Below are positions 28,651-36,825 of a stretch of DNA of 48,661 nt, piece by piece (positions within the stretch are counted from its first letter, which is position 1; each line of letters begins with the position of its first letter). Source of the stretch: an uncultured Methylococcaceae bacterium (GTDB lineage Bacteria; Pseudomonadota; Gammaproteobacteria; Methylococcales; Methylomonadaceae); NCBI GenBank assembly GCA_903866825.1, contig CAIPPE010000220.1, positions 1-48,661 on the forward strand. The letters are read 5' to 3'. Below the pieces are notes generated by a model. It was given only the letters and a program-made list of their open reading frames with translations, searched no databases and was not told where the DNA came from. The translations under genes and the position numbers were made by a program.

Positions 28651-29072
28651 GCTAAGGTGTCAGGGCAAGCGCATATAAATTGACTTAAAAATCAGCGATA
28701 CTATAAAGACATTAAAAGTATCAGCATGATTGAATGCGAACGAATCGTCAATGTTCAAACCAGCATTGATCGCCGTTACATTTGTACATTAGCTCTTCGC
28801 CCATGCGACACGAGCGCATTGGGGCGTGCAGAACTCATTGCATTGGGTGCTAGATGTGACTTTTAGAGAAGATGGATCGCGTATTCGAACTGGATACGCT
28901 CCGGAAAACTTTAATATTGTGCGTCAAATTGCTATTAATCTGCTTAAAAAGGAACCCTCTAAAATGAGCATTAAGAAAAAACGCTTTCAAGCCCCTTTAA
29001 TGATGGTTTCAGAGAGAAAGTCTTGTTTTCTTAACTGAGATTTATATGCGCTTGCCCGGGCTAAGGTGTCAG
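28651..29072. mobile_element. Internally deleted ISAs1-family insertion sequence
   Basis: A remnant of about 395 bp bounded by perfect 18-bp terminal inverted repeats: GGGCAAGCGCATATAAAT at 28663-28680 and its exact complement at 29040-29057. Outside the ends lie matching 12-base direct repeats, GCTAAGGTGTCA, at 28651-28662 and 29060-29071 (two extra bases on the right), which look like a target duplication. Inside, only the C-terminal third of the transposase remains, joined almost directly to the left end. It could still be moved in trans by an intact ISAs1 relative, like a MITE. Confidence 0.85.
28684..29038 (+). pseudogene. ISAs1-family transposase, C-terminal fragment, frameshifted
   Basis: The frame from 28684 reads DIKSISMIECERIVN, then VQTSIDRRYICTLALR, matching the region before the last catalytic part of ISAs1 transposases. 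Near 28800 the reading must shift by +1 (probably with loss of a few codons) to continue as AHATRAHWGVQNSLHWVLDVTFRED, the most conserved ISAs1 segment with the catalytic Glu region. It ends at KSCFLN with a stop just before the right inverted repeat. The N-terminal two-thirds, with the first catalytic residues, is missing. It is not functional. Confidence 0.88.
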
Positions 29073-29101
29073 TTCAATTTTACTTACTCAATTATTAAAT
29101 T

Positions 29102-30022
29102 ATGCTCATTCAGTGGTATCCTGGTCACATGCACAAGGCCAGCAAAGAAATAAAACAAACATTGCATCAAATTGATGTGGTGATTGAAGTGCTTGATGCT
29201 CGTATTCCTTTCAGTAGTCAAAACCCGATGCTAGCAACTCTACGAGGTGATAAACCTTGTATTAAAATATTGAGTAAGAGCGATCTGGCAGATCCAGAAA
29301 GAACTCAAGAATGGCAAGCTTATCTGGAGCGAGAGCAAGGGGTTAAAACCCTAGCAGTGACCGTTGAGCACCCTGACAAAATAAGACAACTAGCGGATTT
29401 GTGCCATAAAATGCACCCCGATAAAGCTCCAAGCGGGAGGTTGATCAACGCTCTGATTGTGGGGATACCTAATGTGGGTAAGTCAACATTGATTAATATT
29501 TTAGCCGGCAGAATGATTGCCAAAACAGGTAATGAACCAGCGATTACAAAAATGCAGCAACGCATAGCAATCGGTAATGGAATTGTATTAATGGATACAC
29601 CAGGGGTTTTATGGGCAAATGTAGAGAATAAAAATAGTGGTTTTCGGCTTGCTACTACAGGCGCTATCAAAGATACTGCGATTGATCATGAACAGATAGC
29701 TTATTTTGCGGCCGAGTTTTTATTACAACACTATCCAGAGCAGGTAAAAGAACGTTTTCAGTTAGATGAACTGCCGTTGTCAGAGCAGGCCTTATTGGAG
29801 GCCATCGGAAAAAGTAGGGGATGTCTCAGGTCAGGGGGGCATGTTGATGCTGATAGAGTGTCGAAAATTCTATTGGCAGAATTACGTGCGGGCATGATAG
29901 GTCGTTTGACACTTGAAACACCCGCAATGATGGAAGAAGAGCTGGTTGAATTAACACTTATTCGCGCAGAAAAGGCCGCCAAAAAGGAAGCCAGAAAACA
30001 GAAGTTTAAAGGCTCCAAATGA
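29102..30022 (+). CDS. ylqF: Ribosome-assembly GTPase RbgA/YlqF
   Basis: A circularly permuted GTPase (YlqF/RbgA family) needed for large ribosomal subunit maturation in Bacillus; the gammaproteobacterial homologues are presumed to act on the 50S subunit too. In the 306-residue protein G4 comes first (SKSDLAD, about 58-64), then G1 GIPNVGKST (121-129) and G3 DTPGVLW (165-171). This is the hallmark of permutation. The MLIQWYPGHMHKA N-terminus is diagnostic. The lysine/arginine-rich tail (KAAKKEARKQKFKGSK) fits RNA binding. It is convergent with the next gene, 5 bases apart. Confidence 0.93.
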   Translation: MLIQWYPGHMHKASKEIKQTLHQIDVVIEVLDARIPFSSQNPMLATLRGDKPCIKILSKSDLADPERTQEWQAYLEREQGVKTLAVTVEHPDKIRQLADLCHKMHPDKAPSGRLINALIVGIPNVGKSTLINILAGRMIAKTGNEPAITKMQQRIAIGNGIVLMDTPGVLWANVENKNSGFRLATTGAIKDTAIDHEQIAYFAAEFLLQHYPEQVKERFQLDELPLSEQALLEAIGKSRGCLRSGGHVDADRVSKILLAELRAGMIGRLTLETPAMMEEELVELTLIRAEKAAKKEARKQKFKGSK

Positions 30023-30027
30023 TCCAA

Positions 30028-31560
30028 TCAGCCGTCTGAGCAAGCTGTTTTAAAGCTGGCAGATGCCCCCAAGAGGCCAACTACGAAGAAAGCAGTTCCA
30101 ACAAGGTTAAATCGCAGATCTGTCTCTTGGATGCTCAGATCACCGGTAGCATAAAGCATAATAATGACGGCAACGAATCCCCACCCTAGAAAACGTAACA
30201 CAGCTCCTAAAATAAGCTTACCCAGATCTTCTGACTCGCTCACTGGCGTATCCATTCGATAAGCGACAAAACCGGACATCAGGGCTGGCAAAATTCCCCA
30301 TCTCATATGTCGAATAAAACTATCCACAAAGATGAAGCTATCTTTATAGTAAGTTAGTTCAAGAATAAGTGCCGATACCGACGTACTTACAATGAACCCT
30401 GTAATCATCATTGCCATATAGAAACCATAGTATCGATCAGATTGCTCACGATGTTGCCTGAAAGTGAGCGTCCGGGCAATAAAAACCAGTACTATAGGTA
30501 GGACATATATCAGAATAGCGTAGGCGATCCACCGGAGTGTAGTGTAATCAAAGTGCGTTAGCGGTTTATCGGGAAATAGGAATGTATTGTGGAGAAAAAC
30601 TGAAATCTCCCTGCCTAGCATGACTCCGACGGTCGTTGCTGCTGTAAACAGCAGAATATATTTATAGGTATGTTTAAGGCGAGATTCATGAATACTGCCA
30701 CCCAGGCGCTTTACAGTTACCCATATATCTTTTTCGTTTACACTTCCGAACACAACCAGAGATGCCAACAACCGACAGAGAAGACCTGTAAGATGATCAA
30801 GCTCCTTGATCAATTTGACTGTTTTGGTATAGTGAGGTTCTGCTTCTTTCCAGACTACAACTTTCTCTGACATTGCATTATAGGAAATGCAGATCTCTCC
30901 CCACTTAAGAGAGGGTTCGTTGAAAAAACGACGAAATGAAGATTGATTGGCAAAGTTTTGAATTTGATCAAAAAGAAGGGAGTTATGAGCCCATTTGTAT
31001 TCTACTGTAGCACTGGATTTTTCAAAGTCACCGTTATCAATGCTGGCTACTAGCAAACGATTGGCAATTTGGGTTTTTAATTTATCATCAACTGCAGATA
31101 ACTTTGATGTAATTAGAGCGTTATAAACTTCTACTGCTTTAGTTGGAATTGCGAAAGCATCGTGGATACTGTCTCTCAAAATAAGTAAAGGGTTAAACTT
31201 GCTTTCCCAGGAAATAAGAAAAAGAAAAAGCCCGGCAGCCATCAAAGGTATAATTGTTTTTCCATCTAATCCATTAAGAAGATTAACCAGTTTACCGGGT
31301 TGGAAATTATTTACAACGAGAATGACAAACGGCTCCAGCGGTTGCCATAGCAAAGTAAGCAACAAATAAAATCCAGCCATAAACAAGCAGTAGGATACAG
31401 TCCCAAGCCAGTAAGTGCTTTTACGACTGAAGTACTGAGGTAAGGTAGGTTCTTCACCTAACTCAATGCGGCGTTTTTGAAATGATCTATAAGCAAGGAG
31501 GAAAACGAGTCCTGTGCCAAGAAACTGTACTATAAGGTATATTAATGGTTCGGAAGTCAT
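30028..31560 (-). CDS. Large multi-pass membrane protein, unknown
   Basis: A 510-residue protein with about nine hydrophobic segments: two or three near the N-terminus (about 8-25, 50-72, 105-120), then a soluble region of about 170 residues (about 125-300), then five or six segments in the C-terminal 200 residues. I do not recognise a family, and there are no catalytic, nucleotide-binding or transporter motifs that I can name. The soluble loop contains AHNSLLFDQIQNFANQSSFRRFF. It is followed on the same strand by nothing else and preceded (upstream) by the DUF3581 gene 35 bases away, so the two may be one transcript. Confidence 0.7.
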   Translation of the reverse strand: MTSEPLIYLIVQFLGTGLVFLLAYRSFQKRRIELGEEPTLPQYFSRKSTYWLGTVSYCLFMAGFYLLLTLLWQPLEPFVILVVNNFQPGKLVNLLNGLDGKTIIPLMAAGLFLFLISWESKFNPLLILRDSIHDAFAIPTKAVEVYNALITSKLSAVDDKLKTQIANRLLVASIDNGDFEKSSATVEYKWAHNSLLFDQIQNFANQSSFRRFFNEPSLKWGEICISYNAMSEKVVVWKEAEPHYTKTVKLIKELDHLTGLLCRLLASLVVFGSVNEKDIWVTVKRLGGSIHESRLKHTYKYILLFTAATTVGVMLGREISVFLHNTFLFPDKPLTHFDYTTLRWIAYAILIYVLPIVLVFIARTLTFRQHREQSDRYYGFYMAMMITGFIVSTSVSALILELTYYKDSFIFVDSFIRHMRWGILPALMSGFVAYRMDTPVSESEDLGKLILGAVLRFLGWGFVAVIIMLYATGDLSIQETDLRFNLVGTAFFVVGLLGASASFKTACSDG

Positions 31561-31595
31561 TTTTTATCTGCTCCTATATGTTTTACAAGGTATAT

Positions 31596-32327
31596 TTATA
31601 GATTGTTTACAATCGCCAAATTACCTAGATAGCTATTCTTTCTGTCCAGATATTCTTCAACAAACGCCTGCATCGGTTCAGCCTCGTAGTTTGTCGGCAC
31701 GCTGATTGCGAGCTTTTTAAAGCCGGAACCTACCACATTTCCCCCTGATTTCATCTGAAAGTGTAAAAATGCGCTAGCACGTTTTCCGTTAACTTCTATC
31801 TCCGGCTCTTGCATTTCAACTGAAGTAGTCTGAAAATCAAAATGCTGAAAAGACAAGGTCATGCTTTCGTAAATAACCAGAGGTCGGTTAATGTTAAACA
31901 TTACGTTTTCTTTAGCTAACAAAGGCACTAATACGTAGGGGAAATTCTGTCCTGAGAAGGCAACATAATCGCGAGTAAAGCCTTCGATCAATGCTGAATC
32001 TAAGCTTTTAATCCCGGAACGTTCAATCTGTAAATAGGTTTTTCCTTGGTTATCATTTATATCAACCAGATCTTCATCAGTCTCTGGAAAATTTAGCCGA
32101 ATGCCATGACCCACCATACCAGAAAAAATAAAATGCATATTTTGGCTAAGACCATATTTCATTAATGCCAATGAAAACAACAAATCTCCCGGGATACAAA
32201 AGCGTTTGGCATCTACATCGTGTAAAGGATTGAAGTCATGAGCTACTTCTTTAGCAAACTGGCTGGCTTGTTCAGCGGCAATAATAATATTCCCTCCATG
32301 GGTATCATAAAATTTATTTAAAAACAT
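31596..32327 (-). CDS. DUF3581 family protein (hotdog-like)
   Basis: A 243-residue protein that I recognise as the DUF3581 family of gammaproteobacteria. Its N-terminal part reads AEQASQFAKEVAHDFNPLHDVDAKRFCIPGDLLFSLAL. This resembles the MaoC-type hydratase signature (D-x-NP-x-H) with Asp31, Asn33 and His36, and suggests a hotdog fold acting on acyl thioesters. That enzymatic role is inference; the family is uncharacterised. The start ATG at 32327 gives MFLNKFYD, the usual N-terminus. It is divergent from the cytochrome gene. Confidence 0.75.
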   Translation of the reverse strand: MFLNKFYDTHGGNIIIAAEQASQFAKEVAHDFNPLHDVDAKRFCIPGDLLFSLALMKYGLSQNMHFIFSGMVGHGIRLNFPETDEDLVDINDNQGKTYLQIERSGIKSLDSALIEGFTRDYVAFSGQNFPYVLVPLLAKENVMFNINRPLVIYESMTLSFQHFDFQTTSVEMQEPEIEVNGKRASAFLHFQMKSGGNVVGSGFKKLAISVPTNYEAEPMQAFVEEYLDRKNSYLGNLAIVNNL

Positions 32328-32615
32328 ATTGTTCGTTACTAATTTAGTCTGTTTGTTAATTCTACCATACTAATTAATTGGCCTCACTTAATGGGGGATG
32401 GGGTGTATGAAAATACTTTGCAGCTTTCACTTTCAAATGATACTTATTGATAGAGGAATAATAATAGTTTCATAATCCTTACTAAGGAAATCGGAAATAT
32501 ATTAGTTGTGCACTATTATTTTGTTTACAACATTTTATTTTTTGCAGATACTTTTGTAACAGTTAACACTGTACCAACCCAAATATCATTCAAAATAATT
32601 AGAGAGACAAAATTA

Positions 32616-32942
32616 ATGAAAACTATCATCTCAGTGGTCGTATTAGCGCTTACCAACTTTGCTGGTTTTGCTATGGCAATAGACGTTGATAAAGGAAAAG
32701 AGGTATATTCAGCTAACTGCACGACCTGTCATCCAGGCGGTAAAAACATTATGGCACCCGGTAAGTCTTTATCAAAAGAAGATTTAGAAACCAATAAGGT
32801 AAACTCAGAAACAGCAATTATAGAGCTTGTTACCAATGGTAAAGGACCTATGCCGGCTTTTGGCAAACTAGGTGTTCTATCTGCTACCGATGTTGAAAAT
32901 GTAGCTGCTTATGTATTGAAAAAATCAGGGGCTGGTTGGTAA
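32616..32942 (+). CDS. Cytochrome c6-like periplasmic c-type cytochrome
   Basis: A 108-residue secreted monoheme cytochrome. The signal peptide MKTIISVVVLALTNFAGFAMA is followed by a mature domain of about 87 residues, with the heme motif CTTCH at 35-39 and the axial Met79 in GKGPMPAFG. Segments after the heme (GGKNIMAPGKSLSKEDLETN, NSETAIIELVTNGKG, VAAYVLKKSGAGW with a C-terminal Trp) match cytochrome c6 of cyanobacteria and algae more than the usual proteobacterial c5 or c4. A longer frame starts at 32508 but would destroy the signal peptide; AGAGAG precedes the ATG at 32616. A soluble electron carrier is likely; its partners are unknown. Confidence 0.85.
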   Translation: MKTIISVVVLALTNFAGFAMAIDVDKGKEVYSANCTTCHPGGKNIMAPGKSLSKEDLETNKVNSETAIIELVTNGKGPMPAFGKLGVLSATDVENVAAYVLKKSGAGW

Positions 32943-32989
32943 TATCGGTGAAAATCTGCTGATTCTTGGACCTTTTTAGACTCTTATCA

Positions 32990-33015
32990 GAGTGCAGATA
33001 ATATTGTCTGCACTC
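32990..33015. repeat. Hairpin after the cytochrome gene
   Basis: A perfect 9-bp inverted repeat, GAGTGCAGA and TCTGCACTC, with an 8-base loop, 47 bases after the cytochrome stop codon. There is no T-run, so it is not a classical intrinsic terminator. It might stabilise the 3' end of the mRNA or be a protein site. Confidence 0.6.
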
Positions 33016-33136
33016 ATACCACTACCAGATCAATTAAATATTTATTCCAGAAACAAATTAGATGCGATTTAGAATGTTGTGCAAGAATAGCTAACAGAAC
33101 TCGGAATGAGATCTCTAGCCTTTAGGAATTATAAAG

Positions 33137-34012
33137 ATGCGACGTTTGCTAATAAAACATGTAACAACTTACCAATTTACAGAGCCCGTAACTCTGCTGG
33201 CTCATAAATTGCTCCTGAGTCCCCGAGAAGGCCACGATATTAGAGTGGAATCAAGTGAGTTGATTATTTTTCCTCCTCATCATCATCTACAATGGAAGCT
33301 CGATGTATATGACAACACGATGGCTGAGGTAACTTTTACTGAGACGAGCAGTCTACTTTCGATCGATAGCCGGGTCATGATTCAACATTATGATGATGAA
33401 CCGTTAAACTTTCTAGTGGCAGACTATGCCATGATGTTTCCCTTTCAGTATAATCATTCTGAGAACGCTGATTTGGGGCTTTATCTATCAGTAATCTTTG
33501 AGCAAGACCAAGTTCTCTTGAGAGCCTGGATGAATCAATTCTGGCATTCCGGTCAAATAGTAGAAACTTATCTATTGCTAGAATGGATCAATAAAGCTAT
33601 TGCGACTGAATTCACATATTATCAACGCGAAGAGCCAGGAGTTCAATCACCGGCGACTACATTGACTAGTCGTGCCGGTTCTTGTCGAGATTTTTCAACC
33701 TTGTTTATAGAGGCCTGTCGGTCACTAGGTTTGGCAGCACGTTTTGTGAGTGGCTATTTATATTCACCAACGCTTAGCCAATGCAAAGGTAACACCCACG
33801 CCTGGTCAGAAGTATACATACCAGGCGCTGGATGGAAAGGATTTGACTCTACATCTGGTCTGGTAGTGGGTAACCAACACATTGCCGTAGCTGTCAGCAG
33901 ACATCCTGAATCTGTTCCCCCTGTCTCTGGCTCATTTACAATCGCCCAAAATGCTGCCCCCCAATCACCGATAATGAATGTTATGGTGGGTGTATCGGAA
34001 ATGCCAATTTAA
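33137..34012 (+). CDS. Transglutaminase-like family protein
   Basis: A 291-residue protein with the bacterial transglutaminase N-terminal beta domain (about 1-100; the YQFTEPVTLLAHKLLLSPREGHD segment is diagnostic) and a papain-like transglutaminase core. The catalytic triad is visible: Cys183 in AGSCRDFSTLF, His221 in GNTHAWSEVYIPG, Asp237 in GFDSTSG. Relatives are often encoded with circularly permuted ATP-grasp (DUF404/DUF407) and alpha-E proteins, where they are thought to act in peptide modification or degradation. None of those partners is present here. Predicted cytosolic (no signal peptide). Confidence 0.88.
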   Translation: MRRLLIKHVTTYQFTEPVTLLAHKLLLSPREGHDIRVESSELIIFPPHHHLQWKLDVYDNTMAEVTFTETSSLLSIDSRVMIQHYDDEPLNFLVADYAMMFPFQYNHSENADLGLYLSVIFEQDQVLLRAWMNQFWHSGQIVETYLLLEWINKAIATEFTYYQREEPGVQSPATTLTSRAGSCRDFSTLFIEACRSLGLAARFVSGYLYSPTLSQCKGNTHAWSEVYIPGAGWKGFDSTSGLVVGNQHIAVAVSRHPESVPPVSGSFTIAQNAAPQSPIMNVMVGVSEMPI

Positions 34013-34074
34013 CCAGTTATGATTCATATTAAAGCCAATGCAGGGTAGATTAGGGTAATAAGATGCCAGAATGG

Positions 34075-35097
34075 TTAAATATAGTCTTTAATAAGTACTT
34101 CAGCGATTTGCACACTATTTAAGGCGGCGCCTTTTCTCACATTATCACTAACAACCCATAAATCAATACCTTGTGGATGGGAAATATCTTCTCTAATACG
34201 CCCAACAAACACATCGTCATGACCTGATGAATCAGTCACTGCAGTTGGGTAACTACCATTGACTCTTTCGTCAATGATTGTAACACCTGCCGCTGTTGCC
34301 AGTAATGTACGAACTTCGTTTGCAGTAATTTTTAAACGTGTTTCAATGTGTACAGCTTCTGAATGACCATAAAATACGGGAACCCTAACAGCAGTGGCAT
34401 TAACTAAAATACTATCATCGCCCATTATTTTTTTAGTTTCCCAAACCATTTTCATTTCTTCTTTGGTATAACCATTATCCATAAATACGTCTATTTGCGG
34501 TAACACATTAAACGCAATTTGTTTTGGGTAAACAGTTGCTGAAATAGGCTGAAGGTTGAGAAGATTAAGGGTTTGTGTGCCTAATTCTTCAATTGCTTCT
34601 TTCCCGGTACCAGAAACAGCTTGGTATGTACATACATTAATCCTAGTGATGCCAACGGCATCATGGATAGGTTTTAATGCAACTAACATTTGAATCGTTG
34701 AGCAATTGGGGTTTGCGATAATCCCCCGATTTTTATAATCTGCTATTTTTTCAGGATTAACTTCTGGAACAATAAGAGGAATGTCATCCTCATATCGAAA
34801 TTGTGAGGTATTATCAATAACGATACAACCTGCCGCTGCTGCAATAGGTGCATATATTTCGGATACTGATGCGCCCGGTGAAAACAATCCAATTTGTACT
34901 TTAGAAAAGTCAAAAGTTGCTAAGTCTTCAACTCTTAAAGAGCCCCCTTTAAAAGGAATTCGTTTACCCACTGAATTGCTACTTGCTAAGGCGTATACTT
35001 CGCCAACTGGAAAATTACGTTCTTCCAAAATGGATAACATAGCTTCACCTACCGCCCCCGTCGCACCCACAACAGCGACGTTATAAACTTTACTCAT
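34075..35097 (-). CDS. asd: Aspartate-semialdehyde dehydrogenase
   Basis: Makes aspartate-4-semialdehyde from aspartyl phosphate, the branch point to lysine/diaminopimelate, threonine and methionine. The 340-residue protein has the NADP-binding VVGATGAVGEAML (9-21), the catalytic Cys132 in NPNCSTIQM, and the EAVHIETRLK and NVRKGAALNSVQIAE segments of the short Asd class. It lies 153 bases downstream of adk on the same strand. Confidence 0.96.
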   Translation of the reverse strand: MSKVYNVAVVGATGAVGEAMLSILEERNFPVGEVYALASSNSVGKRIPFKGGSLRVEDLATFDFSKVQIGLFSPGASVSEIYAPIAAAAGCIVIDNTSQFRYEDDIPLIVPEVNPEKIADYKNRGIIANPNCSTIQMLVALKPIHDAVGITRINVCTYQAVSGTGKEAIEELGTQTLNLLNLQPISATVYPKQIAFNVLPQIDVFMDNGYTKEEMKMVWETKKIMGDDSILVNATAVRVPVFYGHSEAVHIETRLKITANEVRTLLATAAGVTIIDERVNGSYPTAVTDSSGHDDVFVGRIREDISHPQGIDLWVVSDNVRKGAALNSVQIAEVLIKDYI

Positions 35098-35250
35098 TTA
35101 TAAATACCTTCTTATTAAAATTTAAATAACGACATTATTTAAGCTAATCTTCTTCAGATCCAATAAAAAGCTGATGCAAATAAAATCAGCTAAATTAAAT
35201 TACCTTGGGGCTGGAGATATAAAACGACGAACCGTGTTAAAAATATATAA

Positions 35251-35889
35251 TCAACCAAGAATTTCAAAAACTTTGCTGGTGATTTCATCCACAGTGCCAA
35301 CACCTGAAATTGAATTAAATTTTACTTGTTGTTCAGGATTTGAATAAAAATTAACGAGTGGTTTAGTTTGGTCATGATAAATAGCGAGTCTTTTACGCAC
35401 AGTTTCTTCTTTATCGTCATCACGTTGAATCAATGGCTCACCCGTTACGTCGTCAATTCCTTCTACTTTAGGCCCATTAAATTTAACGTGGTAAGTACGA
35501 CCTGATTGGGGATGAACCCGTCTGCCTTCTATGCGCGTTACGATTTCTTCATCAGCGACGTTTATTTCAATCACATTATCTATTTTCACGCCCATATTTC
35601 TAAGCCCTTCTGCTTGAGCAATAGTTCTTGGAAATCCGTCAAGTAAAAAACCATTTGCACAATCAGGTAAGGTAACACGTTCTTTAATTAATCCTAAAAT
35701 CAAATCATCAGAAACTAAGCCTCCCACATCCATTATTTTTTTTGCTTCAATTCCAAGTGGAGTACCATCACGAACCGCTGCACGTAACATGTCACCGGTT
35801 GAAATCTGTGGAATTGAATATTTTTCCGTAATAAACTGAGCTTGGGTACCTTTTCCAGACCCAGGACTTCCTAATAAAATGATGCGCAT
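35251..35889 (-). CDS. adk: Adenylate kinase
   Basis: Interconverts ATP + AMP and 2 ADP. The 212-residue protein has the P-loop [10 protein letters not shown] (7-16), the AMP-binding [16 protein letters not shown], and a long LID ([16 protein letters not shown], about 122-137) without zinc cysteines, as in gammaproteobacteria. I chose the ATG at 35889, which gives [10 protein letters not shown] and follows GGAG at good spacing; an ATG eight codons upstream is less likely. Confidence 0.97.
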   Translation of the reverse strand: MRIILLGSPGSGKGTQAQFITEKYSIPQISTGDMLRAAVRDGTPLGIEAKKIMDVGGLVSDDLILGLIKERVTLPDCANGFLLDGFPRTIAQAEGLRNMGVKIDNVIEINVADEEIVTRIEGRRVHPQSGRTYHVKFNGPKVEGIDDVTGEPLIQRDDDKEETVRKRLAIYHDQTKPLVNFYSNPEQQVKFNSISGVGTVDEITSKVFEILG

Positions 35890-36094
35890 ATAATGACTCC
35901 TATGTGTCGCCAAATCCTGTGTTATGTAATTATTACAATCACTTACGTGGCTACAAAAAAATAAAACCCTTCGCTTTTATGACTAAACATAAAATGTGGA
36001 TGCTTATTTTATAACACAACATGTTTAATCACTTGTAAAAATATGAATATTTCTCTACGCTTATATAGTTAATTAGGATTCAGGAGAATAAAGT

Positions 36095-36571
36095 ATGCGC
36101 GTAGAAGATTTAATGAAGACAAAAGTCTTTACTGTGGAACAACACGATCTTATAGATCGAGTCTTTTTTTTAATTCATTATGAAAAAGTGAGGCACTTAC
36201 CTGTAGTCGAAAAAGGCAAAGTTATTGCCATTGTTTCTGACAGGGATTTATATAAGGCGCTAGGGCCAAAAAACAATTCTAATGCCATTGAAGCCGTAAA
36301 TGAAAAAAATTCTGCGGAGCTGCATGTTGTGCCACAAAAGGTTCAACATATCATGCGTCGTGGTGTTATTACGGTTAACCCAGACACTTATGTGTCTGAA
36401 GCTGCAGCGTTGATGGCTGATCATAAAATAGGGGCTTTACCCGTCGTCGATAAAGATAACAAGCTGGTAGGTATATTGTCTGCTACAGATATACTAAGAG
36501 TTTTTTCAAAAATAGAAAAATCAAGTGAAAAAAGAGAGCAACGTATAGCTTCGGGTACAAGCCACACATAG
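36095..36571 (+). CDS. Tandem CBS-domain protein
   Basis: A 158-residue cytosolic protein made of two CBS domains (about 1-65 and 78-145). The first begins with VEDLMKTKVFTV and ends with AIVSDRDLYKAL; the second begins with VQHIMRRGVITV and ends with GILSATDILRVF. Such stand-alone CBS pairs bind adenine nucleotides and act as energy sensors or regulatory partners. No catalytic domain is attached. An AGGAG-type Shine-Dalgarno (TCAGGAG) precedes the ATG, and an intrinsic terminator follows, so the gene is monocistronic. Confidence 0.88.
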   Translation: MRVEDLMKTKVFTVEQHDLIDRVFFLIHYEKVRHLPVVEKGKVIAIVSDRDLYKALGPKNNSNAIEAVNEKNSAELHVVPQKVQHIMRRGVITVNPDTYVSEAAALMADHKIGALPVVDKDNKLVGILSATDILRVFSKIEKSSEKREQRIASGTSHT

Positions 36572-36582
36572 CATTTGATAGC

Positions 36583-36608
36583 AAAAAAGTCCCGTATGGG
36601 GCTTTTTT
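36583..36608 (+). terminator. Intrinsic terminator after the CBS gene
   Basis: Stem AAAAAAGTCCC against GGGGCTTTTTT with a short loop (one G-T pair) and a terminal T-run, 11 bases after the stop codon. Confidence 0.85.
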
Positions 36609-36825
36609 GTAATCATCAGGTTTGAATCTGTCATTAGTCAACAATGCGTTTATAATTTATTTATTACTTTTTGCAATGACATTAATGTAGCTAATATAGT
36701 ATTCTTTCCACAAGCAATCAAAGCGCTTTAGCAAGTAGCGAACGATTTTTCTTAGAATGTTGGCAAGAAACTTTGTCAAGACTTAAATATACAATTGTAT
36801 CCCGTAGAATAACTGGAAATCCCAA

